The position numbers and the translations under genes are program-made. Shown one piece after another: positions 58,366 to 64,000 of a stretch of 64,000 bases of DNA. This DNA is from Sphingomonas sp. Leaf67 (lineage in GTDB: Bacteria; Pseudomonadota; Alphaproteobacteria; Sphingomonadales; Sphingomonadaceae). Numbering within the stretch: position 1 is the stretch's first letter; each line of letters opens with the position of its first letter. Where the stretch lies: positions 986,711-1,050,710 of the forward strand of contig NZ_LMLP01000001.1 of assembly GCF_001421965.1 (NCBI RefSeq). The letters are read 5' to 3'. The notes beneath the pieces were generated by a model that ran no database searches, was not told the origin of the DNA, and worked only from the letters and a program-made list of their open reading frames with translations.

Positions 58366-60135
58366 ATGTTGGGCGACGAAACGATCATCGACACCGCTGA
58401 TCGGACACCGGTTTCTGAACAGACGACGCGGGCGCTGCCCGTCGATGCCGCGCCCGCTTCGGGCTTCGCGGCGAAGCACGGCGTTGTCGCCGCCGCCGCC
58501 TTGCTGGCGGCATGCGATTCCGGCGGAGGCGGCTCTGGCCCCGGCACGGTGACCGTCGCCGGCCCCAGTCCCACGCCGACGCCCGCCCCCACGCCGACAC
58601 CGACCCCGACCGTCGCCGCCCTGAACGCCCGCAGCGCCAGCCGCTTCCTCGCGCAGGCGACGATGGGCGCGACCCGCACCGGCATCGATTCGGTGCTGAA
58701 CACCGGGATCGCCGGCTGGATCGAGGCGCAGTTCGCGGTCCCCCGCCCAACCAGCCACTGGGACTGGATGGTCGCCAAGGGCTATGCCGAAGCGGACAAG
58801 ATCAACGTCCAGAGCGGCTATGACGCCAGCGTATGGCGACAGGTGATCGCCGGCCCCGATGCGCTGCGTCAGCGGGTGACGGTGGCGCTGCTCGACTATC
58901 TGGTGGTCGGCATGGGCGTGCTGAACATCGGCTGGCGGTCGCTGGCGGTCGCGGCGTACACCGACGTGCTGGCCGACAACGCGTTCGGCAACTACCGCGA
59001 TCTGCTGGGCGCGATCAGCCGGAACGCGGCGATGGGCATGTTCCTGACATTCGTGAACAGCAAGAAGGGCAACCCGTCGACCGGCAGCCTGCCCGACGAG
59101 AATTACGCGCGCGAACTGATGCAGCTCTTTACGCTCGGCGTAAATCAGCTCGAACAGGACGGCACCGTCCGCGTGTCGAACGGACAGGCGCTGGAAACCT
59201 ACACGCTCGACGACGTGTCGCAGCTGGCCCGCATCTTCACCGGATTGCAGCTGGTCAGCAGCGATACGACGACCCCCGACCGGATGCGCCAGCCGCTGAT
59301 CCTGAACGCGGCGAACAACGAAACCGGATCGGCGACCTTCCTCGGCGCGACGGTTTCGGGGGGCGGCATGGCCGCGCTCGACGCGGCGCTCGACGTCATC
59401 TTCCGCCATCCCAACGTCGCGCCGTTCGTGTCGAAGCAGCTGATCCAGCGGATGGTCACCTCCAACCCCAGTCCCGCCTATGTCGGGCGCGTCTCGGCCG
59501 CCTTCGCCAATAACGGCAGCGGCGTGCGCGGCGACATGAAGGCGGTGATCCGCGCGATCCTGCTCGACCCTGAAGTCCGCGACGAGGCCGCCGCGCTGGC
59601 CAGCACCACCGCCGGTCGCCTGCGCGAACCGGTGCTGCGGCTGACCAACTGGGCGCGCGCGTTCGGCGTCACCTCGCCCAGCGACGCATGGGCGATCGGC
59701 GACACGACCAGCACCACCACCCGGCTGGGGCAGGGCATCGGACGCGCCGCCAGCGTGTTCGGCTTCGTCCGGCCAGGCTTCACCCCGCCGGGCACGGCGA
59801 TGGTGCAGGCCGGGCTGACCGCACCCGAATTCCTGATGTCGAGCGAACAGACCAACATCGCCTACATCAATTACATGCAGTCGCTGGTCGGCGGCGGCAC
59901 CGGCGATACCAAGGCGGATTACGCGCCGATGATGGCGCTGGCGTCGGACAGCGCGAAGCTGGTCGACGAGGTCAACCTGATCCTTGCCGCCGGACAGCTG
60001 CGCGCGGCGACCGTCGCGTCGATCCGGGCCGCGGTCGACAGCATTCCGCTGACCGCGAACAACGCCACGCTCAACCGAACCGGGGTCGCGATCCTGCTGA
60101 CCCTTGCCTCGCCCGATTATCTGGTGCTGAAATGA
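58366..60135 (+). CDS. DUF1800 family exported protein
   Basis: This 589-residue protein belongs to DUF1800, a family of unknown function that almost always occurs with a DUF1501 partner. After an unusual 36-residue polar head comes a hydrophobic stretch and a lipobox-like LLAAC (near residue 50), then a Pro/Thr repeat linker (PTPTPAPTPTPTPT), then the DUF1800 core: ASRFLAQATMGATRTGID, NYARELMQLFTLGVNQL near 245-261, YTLDDVSQLARIFTGLQL and FRHPNVAPFVSKQLIQRMV near 345-363. The next gene overlaps by ATGA. Confidence 0.88.
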   Translation: MLGDETIIDTADRTPVSEQTTRALPVDAAPASGFAAKHGVVAAAALLAACDSGGGGSGPGTVTVAGPSPTPTPAPTPTPTPTVAALNARSASRFLAQATMGATRTGIDSVLNTGIAGWIEAQFAVPRPTSHWDWMVAKGYAEADKINVQSGYDASVWRQVIAGPDALRQRVTVALLDYLVVGMGVLNIGWRSLAVAAYTDVLADNAFGNYRDLLGAISRNAAMGMFLTFVNSKKGNPSTGSLPDENYARELMQLFTLGVNQLEQDGTVRVSNGQALETYTLDDVSQLARIFTGLQLVSSDTTTPDRMRQPLILNAANNETGSATFLGATVSGGGMAALDAALDVIFRHPNVAPFVSKQLIQRMVTSNPSPAYVGRVSAAFANNGSGVRGDMKAVIRAILLDPEVRDEAAALASTTAGRLREPVLRLTNWARAFGVTSPSDAWAIGDTTSTTTRLGQGIGRAASVFGFVRPGFTPPGTAMVQAGLTAPEFLMSSEQTNIAYINYMQSLVGGGTGDTKADYAPMMALASDSAKLVDEVNLILAAGQLRAATVASIRAAVDSIPLTANNATLNRTGVAILLTLASPDYLVLK

Positions 60136-61523
60136 ACGCTCCGACCATCCTGACCGACGTATCCCGCCGCGCGTTCCTGCAACGCTCCGCCCTGTTCGGC
60201 GTGGCCGGGGTCGCGGCTCCGTTCGTCACCAGCCTCGGCGCGATCGGCGAGGCGGCGGCGGCCACCGCCAGCGATTACAAGGCGCTGGTCTGTATCTTCC
60301 TTGCGGGAGGCAACGACCATTTCAACACGCTGGTCCCCTACGACCCGACCAGCCACGCCAAATATGCATCGCTGCGCAGCGCGCTTGCCTTCTCGCGCGA
60401 GGCGCTGGCGCCCACCGTCCTGCTGCCGACCGCCGACCTTGGCGGGCGGGCCTATGCGCTCGCCCCGGCGATGGCCCCGCTCAGCCCGCTGTTCGATGCC
60501 GGGCGGATGGCGGTGGCGATGAACGTCGGCACGCTGATCCAGCCGACGACCAAGGCGCAATATCAGAACAGGTCGGTGCGCCTGCCGCCCAAGCTGTTCA
60601 GCCATAACGATCAGCAGAGCTTCTTTCAGGCGTCGAGCCCCGAAGGGGCCGGCTCGGGCTGGGGCGGCCGGATCGGCGATCTGTTCCAGTCGGGCAACGG
60701 CACGTCGGCGGTCACCTGCATCAATGCATCGGGCAATGCCGTCTTCCTGTCGGGTCGCAACGCGATCCAGTATAACGTCGGCACCGGCGGCCCGGTCCCG
60801 CTGTTGCGCAACGCAACGTCGCTCTACGGATCGAGCGTCGCCGCGCAGACGCTGCGACAAATGATGACCGACGCCAATCCGCATATGTTCGGTGGCGAAT
60901 ATGCACGGATCAACAAGCGGGCGATGGATACGCAGGTCCAGCTCGCCAACGGTCTGGCCGGCGTTCCGGAGGCGAATTTCCCGCTGTTCCCCGACGACAA
61001 CGGCCTTGCCGACCAGCTGCGGATGGTCGCGCGGATGATCGCGATCTCGGGCGATCTGGGGACGAAGCGCCAGGTGTTCTTCGTGTCGATGGGCGGGTTC
61101 GATCTGCACGACAATCTGGCGTCGAACCAGCCGCGCCTGCTCGGCAAACTGGCCGACGCGATGCGCGCATTCCACGACACCACCGCCGCGCTGGGCGTCG
61201 CAGACAAGGTAACGACCTTTACCGGTTCGGATTTCGGGCGGACGCTGCCGTCGAACGGCAATGGGTGCGACCATGGCTGGGGATCGATGCACTTCGTCAT
61301 GGGCGGCGCGGTCAAGGGCAAGCGGCTCTACGGCACCGCGCCGCTGGTCGGCACCAACACCACCGACGATGTCGGTCAGGGGCGGCTGATCCCGACCATG
61401 TCGGTCGATCAATATGCATCGACGCTGGCGCGCTGGTTCGGTGTGTCGGACGGGGACATGTCGACCGTACTTCCGAATATCGGCAATTACGACAAGTCGA
61501 GCTGGGGCCAGGGCTTCGTCTGA
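60132..61523 (+). CDS. DUF1501 family Tat-exported protein
   Basis: This 463-residue protein has a twin-arginine signal (VSRRAFLQRSALFGVAGVAAP) near residues 10-30, then the DUF1501 core, a relative of the alkaline-phosphatase/sulfatase fold: ALVCIFLAGGNDHFNTLVPYD near 51-71, FSHNDQQSFFQASS, VSMGGFDLHDNLASNQPRLL and SDFGRTLPSNGNGCDHGWGSMHFVMGG, with likely metal-binding Asp/His residues. The ATG overlaps the DUF1800 stop. The activity is unknown; folded export by Tat fits a metalloenzyme. Confidence 0.9.
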   Translation: MNAPTILTDVSRRAFLQRSALFGVAGVAAPFVTSLGAIGEAAAATASDYKALVCIFLAGGNDHFNTLVPYDPTSHAKYASLRSALAFSREALAPTVLLPTADLGGRAYALAPAMAPLSPLFDAGRMAVAMNVGTLIQPTTKAQYQNRSVRLPPKLFSHNDQQSFFQASSPEGAGSGWGGRIGDLFQSGNGTSAVTCINASGNAVFLSGRNAIQYNVGTGGPVPLLRNATSLYGSSVAAQTLRQMMTDANPHMFGGEYARINKRAMDTQVQLANGLAGVPEANFPLFPDDNGLADQLRMVARMIAISGDLGTKRQVFFVSMGGFDLHDNLASNQPRLLGKLADAMRAFHDTTAALGVADKVTTFTGSDFGRTLPSNGNGCDHGWGSMHFVMGGAVKGKRLYGTAPLVGTNTTDDVGQGRLIPTMSVDQYASTLARWFGVSDGDMSTVLPNIGNYDKSSWGQGFV

Positions 61524-61694
61524 TCACCGCGGAGCGACACCTTCGCCCTTTCGGCCGCGACCGGACGCCATGCAGGATGCGGGCGTCCCGCCGCCTCGAT
61601 CGTCCGCCTCACGCCGGCCGGGGGCCCACGCCTGCACCGGTGGTGAATCGGACACCGATGCAGGTCGGTTCCTCGCCTTCCTGGTAGGTGCGGA

Positions 61695-62651
61695 ATGTCG
61701 GACGGCCTCACACCGCTTTCCCCCGCCCCCACAACCGCCTATACGACGGCGATGACCGCGCAGACGATCACCCTGCCCGCCGAATGGCGCGATTTCCTCG
61801 CTCTTACCAAGCCACGCGTGATGTCGCTGGTCGTCTTCACCGGGCTGTGCGGGATGCTGGCCGCGCCGGTCGCGATCCATCCGGTCATTGGCTTCACCGC
61901 CGTCCTGTGCATCGCACTCGGCGCAGGTGCGGCGGGGGCGCTCAACCAGTGGTACGAGGCCGATCTCGACGCCAAGATGAAGCGGACGCAGGGCCGGCCC
62001 CTTCCCGCCGGCCGGATGGACCGGCAATCGGCGCTGCATTTCGGCGTCGGCCTCGCCATCTTTTCGGTCGTGCTGATGGGGCTGGCGGTGAACTTCGCTT
62101 CCGCCGCGATCCTGACCGTGTCGATCCTGTTCTACGTGCTGGTCTATACCGTGTGGCTCAAACGCCGGACGCCGCAGAACATCGTGATCGGCGGGGCGGC
62201 GGGCGCGTTTCCGCCGCTGATCGGCTGGGCGGCGGCGACCGGCGACGTCGCGCTGCTGCCGTTCCTGCTGTTCAGCCTCGTCTTCCTCTGGACGCCGCCG
62301 CATTTCTGGGCGCTCGCGCTGTTCGTGAAGACCGATTACGCCAATGCCGGCGTGCCGATGCTGCCGGTGGTGGCGGGCGAGCGGACGACGCGGACCCAGA
62401 TCGGGCTGTACACCATTCCGATGGCGGCGGTCGCGGTCGCACCGTGGCCGCTGGGGCTGACCGGCGCGATCTACGGCATCGCCGCCTGCCTGCTGACCGC
62501 GACCTTCGGGTTGCTGGCGGTGCAGGTCGCGCTGCGTTCGACCCAGCAGGACGACAGGATGAAGCCCGAAAAGCGGCTGTTCGCCTTCTCGATCCTGTAT
62601 CTTTTCGCGATGTTCGGCGCGCTGGTCGCCGACCGGTGGATGTTGACATGA
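61695..62651 (+). CDS. ctaB: Protoheme IX farnesyltransferase (haem O synthase)
   Basis: This 318-residue membrane prenyltransferase makes haem O, a precursor of haem A for the oxidase. It has about nine helices and the prenyl diphosphate/magnesium motifs [21 protein letters not shown] near residues 84-104 and [28 protein letters not shown] near 195-222. The start at 61695 is the first ATG; a second at 61752 would give a shorter head that fits many homologs. The CoxF-like gene overlaps its stop (ATGA). Confidence 0.95.
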   Translation: MSDGLTPLSPAPTTAYTTAMTAQTITLPAEWRDFLALTKPRVMSLVVFTGLCGMLAAPVAIHPVIGFTAVLCIALGAGAAGALNQWYEADLDAKMKRTQGRPLPAGRMDRQSALHFGVGLAIFSVVLMGLAVNFASAAILTVSILFYVLVYTVWLKRRTPQNIVIGGAAGAFPPLIGWAAATGDVALLPFLLFSLVFLWTPPHFWALALFVKTDYANAGVPMLPVVAGERTTRTQIGLYTIPMAAVAVAPWPLGLTGAIYGIAACLLTATFGLLAVQVALRSTQQDDRMKPEKRLFAFSILYLFAMFGALVADRWMLT

Positions 62652-62782
62652 GCGAACACGACGACCGCATCCGCGCCCGGCAGCGCGAACGGGCCAAGGT
62701 GATGGCGTGGCTGCTCGGCGCGTTCGTCGTGCTGCTGTTCGCGATCACCATCGTCAAGATTCAGGCGGGGCTGGGCGCGTGA
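62648..62782 (+). CDS. CoxF-like small membrane protein
   Basis: This 44-residue protein has a basic cytoplasmic head ([12 protein letters not shown]) and one hydrophobic helix ([19 protein letters not shown]). It occupies the place of CoxF, the tiny gene found between ctaB and ctaG in other alphaproteobacteria. Both edges overlap neighbours by four bases (ATGA with ctaB, GTGA with ctaG). It is likely to help oxidase assembly, although its role is unproven. Confidence 0.8.
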   Translation: MSEHDDRIRARQRERAKVMAWLLGAFVVLLFAITIVKIQAGLGA

Positions 62783-63312
62783 CCCGCAACCTGCGCGTGG
62801 CGTTGCTGGCGGTGGCGGGCGTGGTCGGAATGACCGGCGTCGGTTTCGCCAGCGTGCCGCTGTACCGCATGTTCTGTCAGGCGACCGGCTTCAACGGCAC
62901 GACCCAGCGTGGGCAGGTGGCCCCCGGCGGCATCGGCGACAAGGTCGTGGTGCGGTTCGACACCAATACCAATCCGGCGCTGGGATGGGAGTTCAAGCCC
63001 GAACGCGCGTCGGAAACCGTCGATATCGGCGCACGCGACATGGCGTTCTTCACCGCGAAGAACGTGTCGGGTCGCCCGGTCACCGGCACCGCCACCTTCA
63101 ACGTGACGCCGAGCCAGGCGGGCAAATATTTCACGAAGATCCAGTGCTTCTGCTTCACGCAGCAGACGCTGCAACCGGGCGAGAAGGTGCGCATGCCGGT
63201 GATCTTCTTCGTCGATCCCAAGATCCATGACGATCCGGACGCGAAGGACATTCGCGCAATCACCCTCTCCTACACATTTTACCCGGTGGATTCGGGCGCG
63301 ACGACCAGCTAG
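62779..63312 (+). CDS. ctaG: Cytochrome c oxidase assembly protein CtaG/Cox11
   Basis: This 177-residue membrane-anchored protein delivers copper to the CuB site of subunit I. An N-terminal helix near residues 5-25 is followed by a periplasmic immunoglobulin-like domain with VPLYRMFCQATGFNGTTQ near residues 28-45 and the copper-binding IQCFCFTQQTLQPGEKVRMPV near 121-141. GTG at 62779 overlaps the small gene upstream. A 49-base gap leads to subunit III. Confidence 0.96.
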   Translation: MTRNLRVALLAVAGVVGMTGVGFASVPLYRMFCQATGFNGTTQRGQVAPGGIGDKVVVRFDTNTNPALGWEFKPERASETVDIGARDMAFFTAKNVSGRPVTGTATFNVTPSQAGKYFTKIQCFCFTQQTLQPGEKVRMPVIFFVDPKIHDDPDAKDIRAITLSYTFYPVDSGATTS

Positions 63313-63361
63313 GATCACGCGCAAACACGCTCCGCAAAAGGCGCGAACAGCTTAGGGACGG

Positions 63362-64000
63362 ATGATGGCAGGCGCGAAGAACCACGATTTTCACATCCTG
63401 CCCCCCAGCATCTGGCCGCTTGCCAGTTCGATGGCCGCCTTCATGATGGCGGCGGGCGGCGTGATGTATCTCAACGAAGCGGCGCTCGGCGGATTCGTGT
63501 TCGGTGCCGGCCTGATCGCAACCCTGTCCTGCATGGGCTTCTGGTGGGCCGACGTGATCCGCGAAGCGAAGGCGGGCGACCATACGCCGGTGGTGCAGCT
63601 GCACCTGCGCTACGGCATGATCCTGTTCATCGCGTCCGAAGTGATGTTCTTCGTCGGCTGGTTCTGGTCGTGGTTCGACTTCTCGCTCTTCCCCGCCGCG
63701 GTCCAGTATAATCACGAAGACGGCGTCTCGCTGATCGAGGCGGGCAATACCGCCGTCGTCGCGCAATGGCCGCCGGCGGGCCTCGAAGTGCTCAACGCCT
63801 TCGAACTGCCGCTGCTCAACACCTTCATCCTGCTGCTGTCGGGCACCACCGTGACGTGGGCGCATCACGCGCTGATCCACAACCAGCGCGGTGGCGCGAT
63901 GAAGGGGCTGTGGGGCGCGATCGGCGTGGGTGAGAATGACGGCGTGAAGAAGGGGCTGTGGCTGACCGTCCTGCTCGGCGCGCTGTTCTCGTGCATCCAG
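63362..64000 (+). CDS. coxC: Cytochrome c oxidase subunit III (3' end cut by window)
   Basis: The first 213 residues of subunit III are present and the frame is still open at the window end. It starts with GAKNHDFHILPPSIWPL, then SSMAAFMMAAGGVMYLNE, FWWADVIREAKAGDHTPVVQLHLRYGMILFIASEVMFFVGWFWSWF near residues 62-107, and TVTWAHHALIHNQR near 164-177, all standard. Two adjacent ATGs (63362 and 63365) follow AGGGACGG. It completes the ctaB-ctaG-coxC part of the oxidase cluster. Confidence 0.95.
   Translation, partial: MMAGAKNHDFHILPPSIWPLASSMAAFMMAAGGVMYLNEAALGGFVFGAGLIATLSCMGFWWADVIREAKAGDHTPVVQLHLRYGMILFIASEVMFFVGWFWSWFDFSLFPAAVQYNHEDGVSLIEAGNTAVVAQWPPAGLEVLNAFELPLLNTFILLLSGTTVTWAHHALIHNQRGGAMKGLWGAIGVGENDGVKKGLWLTVLLGALFSCIQ

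Overview
The window is chromosomal DNA from a GC-rich alphaproteobacterium. Protein family content and sequence style (LeuC/LeuD, a fused ThiS-ThiG, bfd-bfr, ATPase inhibitor zeta, EgtB/EgtD, an aa3 oxidase cluster) point to Sphingomonas or a close relative in the Sphingomonadales. The placement is inference, because there is no rRNA gene here. I found no rRNA, tRNA, CRISPR array, phage, insertion sequence or replication origin. Coding density is high, and most genes lie in short operons with stop/start overlaps (ATGA, GTGA, TGATG).

Layout. 1-2.65 kb: MBL-fold hydrolase (partial), then a BlaI/M56 signalling pair with a clear TACA-N2-TGTA operator. 3.1-4.0 kb: operon for ATPase inhibitor zeta, BolA and a CGFS monothiol glutaredoxin. 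4.4-7.5 kb: leuC, a 39-residue membrane peptide, leuD and a quinone oxidoreductase. 7.9-10.2 kb: the two subunits of a 3-oxoacid CoA-transferase, split by a secreted acid phosphatase lipoprotein gene; a ThDP enzyme is divergent. 12.4-16.7 kb: a small unknown, CsbD, thiSG, then aroQ-accB-accC. 16.8-19.6 kb: arsC, a phospholipase D-like protein and small membrane proteins. 19.9-24.2 kb: purL, DUF418, and bfd-bfr behind two Fur-like boxes. 24.3-31.1 kb: Hpt protein, nucleoside and queuosine-precursor transporters, argB, YggT, a small XRE/membrane pair with its own operator, 3-hydroxybutyryl-CoA dehydrogenase and a DUF1176 lipoprotein. 31.2-36.0 kb: six-gene operon gluQRS, HIG1, pduO, egtB, egtD, exo/endonuclease-phosphatase. 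36.0-39.8 kb: HNH nuclease, small barrel protein, NTF2-like protein and a class A penicillin-binding protein. 40.1-48.8 kb: threonine aldolase, EamA exporter, YeeZ-like epimerase, two paralogous secreted M28 peptidases and aminopeptidase N. 49.0-55.1 kb: glycosyltransferase, DUF2141 and a polytopic membrane protein; then pyrE-pdxJ-acpS-lepB-maiA. 55.3-64.0 kb: cytochrome c oxidase genes coxB-coxA, a DUF1800-DUF1501 export pair, then ctaB, a CoxF-like 44-residue protein, ctaG and the start of coxC.

Three families of palindromic interspersed repeats fill nearly all the long gaps. Type A is REP-like, with arms reading about CGTCATTCCCGCGnAGGCGGGAATCCA. Type B has arms reading TTCACGCGAAGGCGCGGAG. 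Type C is a G-run/C-run hairpin about 130 bp long. In two places a type C arm supplies the ribosome-binding site of the next gene.

The most interesting signals are these: tiny genes that length cut-offs miss (bfd, the leu-operon peptide, a CoxF-like protein); the oxidase cluster split by an uncharacterised DUF1800/DUF1501 pair; the CoA-transferase operon split by a phosphatase lipoprotein; the autoregulatory-looking XRE/membrane module; and a BlaR1-like protease with no penicillin-binding sensor domain. I see no clear candidate for a wholly new defence or mobile system.
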